Assembly (NCBI RefSeq): GCF_040529055.1 | Contig: NZ_CP132342.1 | Location: 4,028,001 to 4,092,000, forward strand | Direction of reading: 5' to 3' | DNA from: Xanthomonas sontii | Lineage (GTDB): Bacteria > Pseudomonadota > Gammaproteobacteria > Xanthomonadales > Xanthomonadaceae | DNA: 64,000 nt | Shown here: positions 41,335 to 51,446 of the stretch, in pieces | Numbering within the stretch: the stretch's first letter is position 1 | Layout: the number at the start of each line of letters is the position of its first letter | Translations under genes and position numbers: made by a program | The notes under the pieces: model-generated | The model's database searches: none | Told to the model about the DNA's origin: nothing | The model's input: only the letters and a program-made list of their open reading frames with translations

Positions 41335-42204
41335 TCAGAACGCCACCTGCAGGGAGAGATAGGGCCCGCGCTGGTCGCGCAGGGTGGCGACGTCCCCGAG
41401 GTCGGCCCAGGCGCCGACCACGGACACGCGCTTGTTCGGGAACCATGCCACGAACGCATCCGCCCAGGCGTCCTCGCGGGCGAATCCGAGGTTGTCCGGT
41501 TTCTGCCGGTATTCCAGGCCCAGCACCCAGGACGGGTCGAGCACCACCGCGACGCTGGCCTCGGCCACCAGCCGGTAGGTATTGCCGCGATCGCCGCCGA
41601 ACCCGAGCAGCCCGGTCTGGTTGGCGCGGGTGGCGCGCAGGGTGCCGTTGACCAGCAACTGGTAGCCACCGGCCGCGTCCAGCCACAGCTTGGCGGCGCT
41701 GAGATAGATGTCGGTGCCATGGTCGGCGCGCGCGCCGATCGCCAACGGCAAGGCGCCGTCGCGCAGCCGCTTGTATTGCACCCCCAGCGCCACCTGCGGC
41801 GCGGCGCCGTAGATCAGGTCGCCGCCCAGCCGCAGCTTGGCGCCGACCACGTCCTGACCGAGCGCATGCCACGGCAGCGCCAGCCGCCGCTGCAACGTGC
41901 CCAGGTCCAGGCGCTGCCGCGCCAGCGACAGCTCCAGGCGGTTGCCCAGGGTCAGCGCCGCCCCCTGCACGTCCAGCCGGTAATCGCCGCTGTCCACGTG
42001 CGTGGCGAACAGCACCGCGCCGTCCTGATCGCGCGTGCCGTAGCCGGACAGGGCCGCCCACGGCACGATGCCGCCACCGCCGCTGCCTTCCACGCTGGAG
42101 GCGCCGCCGGTGGCCAGCAGCCGCCCCTGCCCGGCGCATGCCAGCCCCGGCAGCAAGGCCGCGGCCGCCAGCAGCGCGCGTCGTGGAGAGCGGGGCCGGG
42201 TCAT
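41335..42204 (-). CDS. DUF3034 family envelope protein
   Basis: The protein has 289 residues. An N-terminal signal peptide (Arg-rich start, LLAAAALLPGLACA) is likely cleaved before GQGRLLATGG. The mature part consists of alternating polar/hydrophobic strands typical of an outer-membrane beta-barrel and ends in a terminal Phe (LSLQVAF), the usual barrel-assembly signal. The ATG overlaps the stop of the upstream EAL gene. Function is unknown. The family name is recalled from its co-occurrence with this operon and is less certain than the barrel prediction. Confidence 0.75.
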   Translation of the reverse strand: MTRPRSPRRALLAAAALLPGLACAGQGRLLATGGASSVEGSGGGGIVPWAALSGYGTRDQDGAVLFATHVDSGDYRLDVQGAALTLGNRLELSLARQRLDLGTLQRRLALPWHALGQDVVGAKLRLGGDLIYGAAPQVALGVQYKRLRDGALPLAIGARADHGTDIYLSAAKLWLDAAGGYQLLVNGTLRATRANQTGLLGFGGDRGNTYRLVAEASVAVVLDPSWVLGLEYRQKPDNLGFAREDAWADAFVAWFPNKRVSVVGAWADLGDVATLRDQRGPYLSLQVAF

Positions 42205-44573
42205 CGGGGCGTCTCCTCGGTCAGGGCCGGCGTGGCCGCGCCGGCCGCCGCGCGGCGCGCGCACCAGGCCAGCAGCGCCGGCGCATCCAGCGGCGGCGCG
42301 TACAGATAGCCCTGCGCCACGTCGCAGCCGTAGCTGCGCAGCAAGGCCTCCGCAGCGGCGTGCTCGACGCCCTCGGCGACCACCTGCAAGCCCATGTGGT
42401 GGCCCAGGTCGATGGTACTGCGCACGATCACCGCGTCGTCGCTGCCCGCGGCCAATTGCAACACGAAGCTCTTGTCGATCTTCAGTTCGTGTACCGGCAT
42501 GCGCTTGAGCTGCGCCAACGACGAATAGCCGGTGCCGAAGTCGTCGATGGACAGGCGTACACCGCAGCGGCGCAGCTGCTGCAGCATGTGCAGGGCGTGC
42601 TCGACGTCGCGCATCAGCGCGCTTTCGGTCAGTTCCAGGGTCAGCCGCGGCGCGGCCAGGCCGTGCCGCGCCAGGCAGCCGCTGACGAACGCCGGCAGCC
42701 CCGGATCGTTGAGATCCAGCGCCGACAGGTTCACCGCCAGACCAAGATCCAGGCCCTGGCCGCGCCACTGCGCCTGCAGGCGCATCGCCTCGTCGAGCAC
42801 GAACTGGGTGAGTTGCTGGATCGCGCCGGAGTGCTCGGCCAACGCAATGAACTCGTCCGGCCCGATCGGGCCGAGCAGCGGATGCCGCCAACGCAGCAGC
42901 ACCTCCACTTGTTCGACCGCGCCGCGCGCCAGGCAGATCTTCGGCTGGAAGCGCAGCGACATCTCGCCGCGCGCGATCGCCTGGCGCAGGTCGCCGGTCA
43001 GGCGCAGGCGGCGCAGGTGCTGCTCGTCCTGCCCGTCGCGGTACACGGATGCGCCGCCGCCGTGTTGCCGCGCCTGCTGGCGGGCGATGTCGGCGCGGCG
43101 CAACAGGGTGTCGGCATCGGCGCCATGCGCGGGAATCAGCGCGATGCCGATGCTGGCGTCGGCCAGGATCCGCGCCTGCGGCAGGCTCAGCGGGTGCCTC
43201 AGTTGCGCCAGCAGTTCGTCGGCATAGGCCTCCACCGCGGCGGCATCGGCGTGCGCCAGCACAACCATGAATTCGTCGCTGCCGAGCCGGCCGACCCGGT
43301 CCGGCGCGCGCACCGCCTGCTCCAGCCGGCGCCCGGTGTGGACCAGCACCTGGTCGGCGAAATCGTGGCCGAAGCTGTCGTTGAGTTCCTTGAAGCGCTC
43401 CAGGTCCAGCACCAGCACCGCGGCGGAACTGGCATCGGCCTGGCAGGCCTCGACCACGGACTGCAGGTGCTGCAGCAGCGCCGTGCGGTTGGGCATCCCG
43501 GTCAGCGCATCGTGCCGCGCCTGGTGCAGGATGTCCTGCTCGCGACTGGCGATGCGGCGCTGCATGGCGCCGAAGCTGCTGGCCAGCTCGGCCAGTTCGG
43601 CACCGGCGTGCAGCGGCAGCAGCGCCTGGTAGTCGCCGTGCTGGATACGCCGCGTCGCCGCGACCAGTTGCGCGACCGGGCGGCTGACCCCGCGCGCCAG
43701 GAAGATCGCCGCCACCAGCGCGGCCAGCGTGGCCACGCCGGCCAGGATCAGGATGCGCAGCTTCAGCAGACGGTACGGCGCGTCGGCGCGGTCCAGCGAG
43801 GCCTGCAGCGCGACCATGACCCGGCCGTCGTCGGACGCCGGCCGCACCCGCAGCAGGTAGCGCGCCGGCCCCAACTGCAGCGGCTGCGCGGCCGCCGACG
43901 CCAGCGGCGTGCGCCGCAGTTGCTGCTGGAACTGCGCGGCACGCAGCGGATCCAGGGTCGAGGCCAGCACCTGCGGTGCGCCCTGGGTGGTGAAGAAGGT
44001 CGCGTCCAGCCCGGTGGTGCCGACGAAATCCTGGCCGAGCTCGTCGCCGGATTCGCCGCCGATCGCGACCCAGCCGACCCGTTGCGGCGCCAGCACCTGC
44101 ACCAGCGCCAGACGCATGAGGCGCCGGTCCAGCAGCACGATGCCGACCGCACTGCCGTTGCGCTGCGCCTGCCGCAGCAGCGGCTGCACCGCACGCAGTT
44201 GCTGCGCCTGCGGCAGCGCCGACAGCCCGGCCAGGAATTGGCCGTCAGCCGACAGCAGCAGCGCGCTGGGCGCGCGCACCCGCGCGGCGTGGTTGCGCAG
44301 TGCCGACTGCATGGTCGGCACGTCGCCGCTGGTCACCGCGGCGCGGAAGCCGAAATCGTCGGCCAGCACCGAGGCGGCCTGCAGCAGTTGCTCGTCGCGG
44401 CGCTGATCGATGCGCTGCCACACGCGCTCGCCCGTGCGCAGTTCGTCGTCCAGTTGCGCGGCGACGCTGCGCCGGGTCGCCACGTGCACGGCCAGGAACG
44501 TCAGCGCCTGGGCCGCCAGCACCACCAGCACCAGCAGCGCGGCGATGCGGGTGTGCAACCGCCACGGCTTCAT
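42201..44573 (-). CDS. Membrane sensor GGDEF-EAL protein (c-di-GMP)
   Basis: The protein has 790 residues. Transmembrane segments at about 8-30 and 264-290 enclose a periplasmic sensor of about 230 residues. A HAMP-like segment follows, then GGDEF (about 345-510) and EAL (about 530-780). The GGDEF motif is GSDEF, so cyclase activity is doubtful; the RxxD inhibitory site (RAPD) is kept. The EAL signature reads EVL (VEVLLRWRHP). Other catalytic residues remain: NLSAL, ELTES, DDFGTG, KIDKSF, AEGVE and AQGY. The best guess is a phosphodiesterase gated by a periplasmic signal. It overlaps its neighbours by four bases on both sides. The sensor's family was not recognised. Confidence 0.88.
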   Translation of the reverse strand: MKPWRLHTRIAALLVLVVLAAQALTFLAVHVATRRSVAAQLDDELRTGERVWQRIDQRRDEQLLQAASVLADDFGFRAAVTSGDVPTMQSALRNHAARVRAPSALLLSADGQFLAGLSALPQAQQLRAVQPLLRQAQRNGSAVGIVLLDRRLMRLALVQVLAPQRVGWVAIGGESGDELGQDFVGTTGLDATFFTTQGAPQVLASTLDPLRAAQFQQQLRRTPLASAAAQPLQLGPARYLLRVRPASDDGRVMVALQASLDRADAPYRLLKLRILILAGVATLAALVAAIFLARGVSRPVAQLVAATRRIQHGDYQALLPLHAGAELAELASSFGAMQRRIASREQDILHQARHDALTGMPNRTALLQHLQSVVEACQADASSAAVLVLDLERFKELNDSFGHDFADQVLVHTGRRLEQAVRAPDRVGRLGSDEFMVVLAHADAAAVEAYADELLAQLRHPLSLPQARILADASIGIALIPAHGADADTLLRRADIARQQARQHGGGASVYRDGQDEQHLRRLRLTGDLRQAIARGEMSLRFQPKICLARGAVEQVEVLLRWRHPLLGPIGPDEFIALAEHSGAIQQLTQFVLDEAMRLQAQWRGQGLDLGLAVNLSALDLNDPGLPAFVSGCLARHGLAAPRLTLELTESALMRDVEHALHMLQQLRRCGVRLSIDDFGTGYSSLAQLKRMPVHELKIDKSFVLQLAAGSDDAVIVRSTIDLGHHMGLQVVAEGVEHAAAEALLRSYGCDVAQGYLYAPPLDAPALLAWCARRAAAGAATPALTEETPR

Positions 44574-45271
44574 CGCGTCGGCGCCGTCTGGCTGCGGCGG
44601 AACTTGTCCTGCAGCGCGCGGATGCGCGGATCTTCCGGGACGACCGGCGCCGGTCCGCGCGTGGCCAACTGCACCGCCTGGCGCAGCGGCGCGCGCGCTA
44701 CCTGCAGCGGTTGCGCGTAGCCGGCGCCGCTCAGGCGCGGATGCCACACCCGCAGTTCGTAGGCGCCGGGCGGCACCTCCAGCCGCACCTGCGCGTCGGC
44801 GCCGGTCACCGCGAAGTACGGGGTATCCAGCACCACCACGTAGCCGACCATCCAGTCGTGGATGTTGCAGCCCACCGTGACCAGACCCGCCTGCTCGAAG
44901 CGCACCGGCTTGGCGGTGCTGCCCTGGTACAGCGGCAGTTCGAAGCGCTTGGCGGGCGAGAAGGAATAGACCTGGTGGCGGATCTGGTCGCTGTTGGGAA
45001 AGCGCACCCAACTGCCGGCCTGCACCGCCAGCACTGCGGGCACGAACTGCGAGTTGACCTGATCCATCGTCGCCGTCGCCGAGGCCGTCGCGGCCGGGCG
45101 CGCCGGCACGGCCGGTTGCAGGCTGACCACGGCATCGGCCAGCGGACCGGCGGCGTCGGCCACAAGCACCGTGACCGGCGTGGCCGCGGCCGGCAACGCC
45201 GCCATCGCGAGCACCACGGCAAGCCAACGGCAGCGGCCTTGCCGCCAGAACGATCCTGTTCGCCTTGTCAT
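44570..45271 (-). CDS. Periplasmic cupredoxin-like protein
   Basis: The protein has 233 residues with a signal peptide (residues 1-31, ending AALPAAATP). A cupredoxin fold follows. The four type 1 copper ligands are all visible: His99 (IRHQVYSF), Cys135 and His138 (GCNIHDWM) and Met141. After about residue 155, PPGAYELRVWHPRL suggests a second small beta domain of the kind that follows in methylamine-utilisation-like proteins. It probably binds copper in the periplasm as a sensor, carrier or electron donor. It is first in the operon, with GAGGG before the ATG. Similar proteins are often named methylamine utilization protein, but no methylamine genes are present. Confidence 0.82.
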   Translation of the reverse strand: MTRRTGSFWRQGRCRWLAVVLAMAALPAAATPVTVLVADAAGPLADAVVSLQPAVPARPAATASATATMDQVNSQFVPAVLAVQAGSWVRFPNSDQIRHQVYSFSPAKRFELPLYQGSTAKPVRFEQAGLVTVGCNIHDWMVGYVVVLDTPYFAVTGADAQVRLEVPPGAYELRVWHPRLSGAGYAQPLQVARAPLRQAVQLATRGPAPVVPEDPRIRALQDKFRRSQTAPTR

Positions 45272-45383
45272 CGCACCCTCGCTACGGGCCCGGCTGGCAG
45301 CGCCCGGACCTCCCGGACGGCGCGTCGAGGGCGACCTGCAAGCGATATCGGCAGTGAATGGACCCGGCTTGAGGCCGGTCCCG

Positions 45384-45404
45384 GCCGCCGGGCGTCCCGG
45401 CGGC
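45384..45404. other. Strong hairpin downstream of the oxygenase gene
   Basis: GCCGCCGGG and CCCGGCGGC pair perfectly around CGT. It sits 25 bases past the stop of the 2OG oxygenase, with no T-run. It may separate this gene from the cupredoxin operon. Confidence 0.45.
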
Positions 45405-45428
45405 GGCACGCAGCGTTGCGGGCGCCAC

Positions 45429-46382
45429 TTACTTCAGCTTGATCTCGCGCAAGCGCTCTTCCAGGTAGCCCTGCGCGGTGATCGGCTCGGGATAGCGGCT
45501 GGGGTTGTCGGCGCTGACGCAGGACGGCAGCACGTCGATCACGAAGTCCGGGTTCGGGTGCAGGAAGAACGGCACCGAGTAGCGCGGCTGGCGCGCCTGC
45601 TCGCCCGGGGGGTTGACCACGCGATGGGTGGTCGAGGGGTACACGTGGTTGGTGAGGCGCTGCAGCATGTCGCCGATGTTGACCACGATGGTGTCGGCGT
45701 CGGAGGTGAACGGCACCCATTCGCCCTGCTTGGACTTCACTTCCAGGCCGGCGGCGCTGGCGCCGACCAGCAGGGTGATCAGGTTGATGTCCTCGTGGGC
45801 GCCGGCGCGCACGTTGGGGATGTCGTCGGCGGTGATCGGCGGGTAGTGGATCGGGCGCAGGATCGAATTGCCCGAATCGGTCTTGTCGACGAAGTAGTGC
45901 TCGGGCAGGCCGATATGCAGGGCCAGCGCCGACAGCACGCGCGCGCCGAGCGCATCCAGCGCCTGGTACAGGCCGTAGCCGTGGGCGCGGAAGCCGGGCA
46001 CTTCGCTCGGCCACAGGTTCGGCGGCATCACCGCGCGGTACGGCGAGTCGTCGGAAATCTCGCGACCGATGTGCCAGAACTCCTTCAGGTCGAAGTGCTT
46101 GGAGTCCTTGGCGGTCTCCACGCCGAAGGCGGTGTAGCCGCGCGCGCCGCCGCTGCCGGGCAGGTGGTAGGTGCGCTTGGTCTCCTCGGGCAGGGCGAAG
46201 AACGCCTTGAACACGTCGTAGGCCGCGTCGATCTGCGCCTGCGCGATGCCGTGGTTGCGGATGCCGGCGAAGCCCCACTCGCGGTAGGCCGCGCCCAGCT
46301 CGGCGACGAAGGCCTCGCGGTCGGTATCGAAACGGGTGATGTCGAGGGTGGGAATGCGCGCAGTCATGGCAGGAACCGTCAT
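45429..46382 (-). CDS. 2-oxoglutarate/Fe(II)-dependent oxygenase, isopenicillin-N-synthase-like
   Basis: The protein has 317 residues. The N-terminal DIOX_N-type part (IPTLDI, then WGFAGIRNHGI) is followed by the double-stranded beta-helix core. The iron triad is His and Asp of GAHEDINLI (about 195 and 197) and His of STTHRVVNPP (about 250). The Arg of RYSVPFF (about 260) would bind 2-oxoglutarate. The substrate is unknown. The ATG at 46382 gives MTVPAM; an ATG five codons later (MTARIPTLDI) is equally plausible. It is soluble, with no signal peptide. Confidence 0.92.
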   Translation of the reverse strand: MTVPAMTARIPTLDITRFDTDREAFVAELGAAYREWGFAGIRNHGIAQAQIDAAYDVFKAFFALPEETKRTYHLPGSGGARGYTAFGVETAKDSKHFDLKEFWHIGREISDDSPYRAVMPPNLWPSEVPGFRAHGYGLYQALDALGARVLSALALHIGLPEHYFVDKTDSGNSILRPIHYPPITADDIPNVRAGAHEDINLITLLVGASAAGLEVKSKQGEWVPFTSDADTIVVNIGDMLQRLTNHVYPSTTHRVVNPPGEQARQPRYSVPFFLHPNPDFVIDVLPSCVSADNPSRYPEPITAQGYLEERLREIKLK

Positions 46383-46408
46383 CTCGTGAGAGGAAGCAAA
46401 CGCCGCGC

Positions 46409-46498
46409 TCAGCGCAGCAGGCGATACAGCAGGTAGAACGTGACCGCCTTGGCGACGATCACGAAGATGGCAATGGCGATCGACTCACGCCGCGTCAC
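46409..46498 (-). CDS. Candidate 29-residue single-pass membrane protein
   Basis: A GTG at 46498, inside the last codons of glmM, opens a 29-residue frame. It has a basic start (VTRRES), about 16 hydrophobic residues ([16 protein letters not shown]) and a basic end (RLLR). GAGG lies 7 bases upstream. Third codon positions are G or C in 26 of 29 codons, as in real genes of this window. No family was recognised. It would be translationally coupled to glmM, overlapping it by 14 bases. The prediction rests on sequence alone. Confidence 0.5.
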   Translation of the reverse strand: MTRRESIAIAIFVIVAKAVTFYLLYRLLR

Positions 46499-47828
46499 GG
46501 ACCGCCTCGGCCAGCGCGTCGAGGGTCTGTCGCATCAGCGCGGCATCGTCGGCCTCGACCGTGACCCGCACCACCGGTTCGGTGCCGGAGGCGCGCAGGA
46601 AGGCGCGCCCGCGCCCCTGCACCGCCGCCTGCGCCGCGGCCAGCGCAGCCTTCACGGTATCGGCCTCGAGCGGGCGCACGCCCGGCTGCAGGCGCACGTT
46701 GACCGTCTGCTGCGGCACCTTCTGCAGCCCGGCCAAGGCCTGGCGCAGGGTCTGCCGCGAGCGCTTGAGCACTTCCAGCACCTGTAGCGCGCTGACGATG
46801 GCATCGCCGGTGGTGGCGCGATCCAGGCACAGCATGTGCCCGGAGGCCTCGCCGCCGAGCACCCCGCCCTGTTCCACCAGTGCCTGGTGCACGTAGCGGT
46901 CGCCGACCTTGGCGCGCAGGAACGGCACCTGCAACGCGGCGAGCGCCCGTTCCAGGCCATAGTTGGTCATCAGCGTGCCGACCACCGGGCCGTGCAGGCG
47001 GCCGCTGGCCTGCCAGCCGCAGGCCAGCACGTACAGCAGACCGTCGCCGTCGACCGGGTTGCCCTGGTCGTCGGCCATCAGCACGCGGTCGCCGTCGCCG
47101 TCGAAGGCGATGCCCAGGTGCGCGCCATGCTCGCGCACGTTGGCGGCGAGGTTGTCGATGTGCATCGAGCCGACGCCGGCGTTGATGTTGAGCCCGTCCG
47201 GCGCGGCGCCGATCGCGATCACCTCCGCGCCCAGTTCGCGGAACAGCAGCGGCGCGATGTGGTAGGTCGCGCCGTGCGCACAGTCCAGCACCAGTTTCAG
47301 CCCGCGCAGGTCGAAGCCGCGCGGCACGCTCGCCTTGCAGAACTCGATGTAGCGACCGATCGCCTCGCGCGCGCGCATCGCCTTGCCCAGCCGCTCGGAC
47401 TCGACCGTGGCGAACGGCGCGTCCAGCGCGGCCTCGATCGCCTGCTCGGTGGCGTCGTCGAGCTTCTCGCCGTGGGCGGAGAAGAACTTGATGCCGTTGT
47501 CGTAGTGCGGATTGTGCGAGGCGCTGATTACGATGCCGGCGTCGGCACCGAGAGTGCGCGTGAGGAACGCCACCGCCGGAGTCGGCATCGGCCCGAGCAA
47601 CTGCACGTTGGCGCCTGCCGCGACCAGCCCGGCCTCCAGCGCCGACTCGAACATGTAGCCGGAGATGCGCGTGTCCTTGCCGATCACCACGGTGGGATGT
47701 GCAGAACCGTTATGCGCCAGCACACGCCCCAGCGCATTACCGAGACGCATCACGAAATCGGCGGAAATCACACCCTGTCCGACCCGGCCACGAATACCGT
47801 CGGTACCAAAGTACTTACGGGCGCTCAT
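46485..47828 (-). CDS. glmM: Phosphoglucosamine mutase
   Basis: GlmM converts glucosamine 6-phosphate to glucosamine 1-phosphate for UDP-GlcNAc and cell-wall synthesis. It has 447 residues. The phosphorylated active-site serine is Ser102 in [12 protein letters not shown]. The metal loop is DGDGDR, the sugar loop is GEASGH, and the phosphate site is RASGTEP. The ATG at 47828 ([14 protein letters not shown]) has no ribosome binding site of its own and overlaps the stop of a 44-codon frame that begins at the accD stop. This suggests coupled translation. Confidence 0.97.
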   Translation of the reverse strand: MSARKYFGTDGIRGRVGQGVISADFVMRLGNALGRVLAHNGSAHPTVVIGKDTRISGYMFESALEAGLVAAGANVQLLGPMPTPAVAFLTRTLGADAGIVISASHNPHYDNGIKFFSAHGEKLDDATEQAIEAALDAPFATVESERLGKAMRAREAIGRYIEFCKASVPRGFDLRGLKLVLDCAHGATYHIAPLLFRELGAEVIAIGAAPDGLNINAGVGSMHIDNLAANVREHGAHLGIAFDGDGDRVLMADDQGNPVDGDGLLYVLACGWQASGRLHGPVVGTLMTNYGLERALAALQVPFLRAKVGDRYVHQALVEQGGVLGGEASGHMLCLDRATTGDAIVSALQVLEVLKRSRQTLRQALAGLQKVPQQTVNVRLQPGVRPLEADTVKAALAAAQAAVQGRGRAFLRASGTEPVVRVTVEADDAALMRQTLDALAEAVRDAA

Positions 47829-47955
47829 GCAGCACACACCAGTAAGCTGTGAGCAAGCTCTCGACAAATGGCCGGCTTCTGGAAGGAATGGCAAAGACGC
47901 GCCGACGTGAAATGTCGGATTCGGCTTAATAAGCGCAGCTGTAGATCGGAAATGC

Positions 47956-47959
<4 letters not shown>
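47825..47959 (-). CDS. Candidate 44-residue ORF bridging accD and glmM
   Basis: An ATG overlaps the accD stop by four bases, and the frame's own stop overlaps the glmM start by four bases. GGAGGTGAT, a nine-base match to the 16S rRNA tail, sits directly before the ATG, giving a rather short spacing. The peptide ([17 protein letters not shown]...) is basic and includes two Cys in its last third. Codon use is unlike the neighbours: only about half the third positions are G or C, with several TTA and CGA codons. It may be a leader whose translation delivers ribosomes to glmM rather than a functional protein. Confidence 0.45.
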
Positions 47960-48843
<884 letters not shown>

Positions 48844-49182
48844 GCGATGTGACGATCCATTGGGCGGCCGCGAGAGCCGCAGAGGGGCGACAGTCTAACT
48901 CGGTCCCCCGCTGGCCTGCAGACGGTGGCGCATGGAGCGGCCAGGCCGGCCGGTAGCGGCGCGGCTGCCGCCAGGACGCCTGCTGCGGCCGCGCAACGCG
49001 GGACGTGCGGTAGCGTCGCCGCCATCCCGCATCGTCGACACGCAAGCGGGGGCCAGCGACGGCGCGTGCGGTCCGACCAACGATGCATGTACCGTATGAT
49101 CCGCACGCACCACATTTGCGGCATTGCGGCAAAACGCGAACGCCCGCGCAAGGCGGGCGTTCGCACACACACCGGGCGTGGC
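48844..49182. other. Intergenic region between trpA and accD
   Basis: No gene is seen in these 339 bases. The trpA terminator occupies 49131-49164. Between 49080 and 49130 on the minus strand the sequence is less GC-rich (around ATACGGTACATGCATCG) and is the best place for an accD promoter. No clear box pair was assigned. Confidence 0.6.
49131..49164 (-). terminator. Terminator of trpA
   Basis: GCGAACGCCCGC pairs perfectly with GCGGGCGTTCGC around GCAAG. On the minus strand GTTTTG follows shortly. It lies 18 bases past the trpA stop. Confidence 0.85.
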
Positions 49183-49986
49183 TCAGCCCGCGTCCAGCGC
49201 CTGCCGCAGCGGCACCAGGAACGCCAGGGCCGCCTCGCGCGCGGCCTGCGGGCTGCCGGCCTCGGCCAGCGCCGCGACCAGCGCGCTGCCGACCACCACG
49301 CCGTCGGCATCGACCGCCATGGCCTTGGCGCTGGCGGCGTCCTTGATGCCGAAGCCGGCCACCACCGGCACCGGGCAGCGCGCGCGCAACTGGCGCAGGC
49401 GATCGCCGGCGGCGCGGGTATCCAGCCGGTCGGCGCCGGTCACGCCGGCGAAGCTGACGTAGTACAGATAGCCGCGCGCCGCATCGCACAACAACGCGAT
49501 GCGCGCATCGCTGGTGGTCGGCGAGGCCAGCACGATCAGGTCCAGGCCGGCGTCGGCGAAGACCGTCAGGGTCTCGGCCGACTCCTCCGGCGGCAGGTCG
49601 ACCAGCAGCACACCGTCCACGCCGGCCGCCACCGCTTCCTCGGCGAAGCGCGCGGTGCCGTGGATCTCCACCGGGTTGAGGTAGCCCATCAGCACCACCG
49701 GCGTGGTGGCGTCGTCGCGGCGGAACGCGCTGACCGTCTCCAGCACGTAGCGCAGGCCTGCGCCGCGCGCCAGCGCGCGCTCGGAGCTGCGCTGGATGGT
49801 CGGGCCGTCGGCCATCGGATCGGAGAACGGCACGCCCAGTTCGATCACGTCGGCACCGGCCTCGACCAGCGCGTGCATCGCCGGCACGGTCGCCTCCAGC
49901 GACGGATCGCCGGCGGTGAGGAAGGGGATCAGGGCCTTGCGGCCTTGGGCATCGAGTCGGGCAAAGGTGTCGGCGAGGCGGTTCAT
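49183..49986 (-). CDS. trpA: Tryptophan synthase alpha chain
   Basis: TrpA cleaves indole-3-glycerol phosphate to indole, which is channelled to TrpB. It has 267 residues. Catalytic Glu49 (VIELGVPFSD) and Asp60 (PMADGP) are present at the same numbers as in E. coli. The phosphate-binding segment GFGIKDAASAK is intact. trpB lies 145 bases upstream; the gap contains a dispersed repeat. Confidence 0.98.
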   Translation of the reverse strand: MNRLADTFARLDAQGRKALIPFLTAGDPSLEATVPAMHALVEAGADVIELGVPFSDPMADGPTIQRSSERALARGAGLRYVLETVSAFRRDDATTPVVLMGYLNPVEIHGTARFAEEAVAAGVDGVLLVDLPPEESAETLTVFADAGLDLIVLASPTTSDARIALLCDAARGYLYYVSFAGVTGADRLDTRAAGDRLRQLRARCPVPVVAGFGIKDAASAKAMAVDADGVVVGSALVAALAEAGSPQAAREAALAFLVPLRQALDAG

Positions 49987-49990
49987 GGGG

Positions 49991-50123
49991 GACCTATGCG
50001 CCCTCTCCCACCGGGAGAGGGGTTGGAGTGAGGGGAAGAGGCGAAGCGGTGCGGAATGTGAGTACGTGGCTGCGCCCGCACCCGCATCCGGCGCTCCGCG
50101 CCACCTTCTCCCGAAGGAGAAGG
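49991..50123. repeat. Dispersed intergenic repeat between trpB and trpA
   Basis: The left part contains CCCTCTCCCACCGGGAGAGGGG followed by TTGGAGTGAGGGG. The right part contains CCTTCTCC-CGAA-GGAGAAGG. Both ends are palindromic, and the type is common between genes in xanthomonads. It fills nearly the whole gap. Confidence 0.6.
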
Positions 50124-50131
50124 GCAAAGCG

Positions 50132-51349
<1,218 letters not shown>

Positions 51350-51419
51350 GGCGCAACCGGGGGCAACAGGACAGGCCTGCACTTTAGCGCACACGTTCCC
51401 ACAGAAAAACCGATAAAGT

Positions 51420-51436
51420 CTGACGCAATCCGTCAG
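51420..51436. promoter_or_regulatory. LysR-type operator in the trpB-lysR gap
   Basis: A perfect palindrome, TGACG-CAATC-CGTCA, extends by one further C/G pair. It lies 70 bases from the trpB start and 10 bases from the regulator's own start. Length and symmetry fit a LysR-family box, and the position fits activation of trpBA plus autorepression. Confidence 0.6.
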
Positions 51437-51446
51437 GAAAACTCAC

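Noticed and set aside
44570..45271. Naming the cupredoxin gene as part of a methylamine dehydrogenase cluster
   Set aside because: No other methylamine-utilisation gene is nearby, and the operon partners point to signalling instead.
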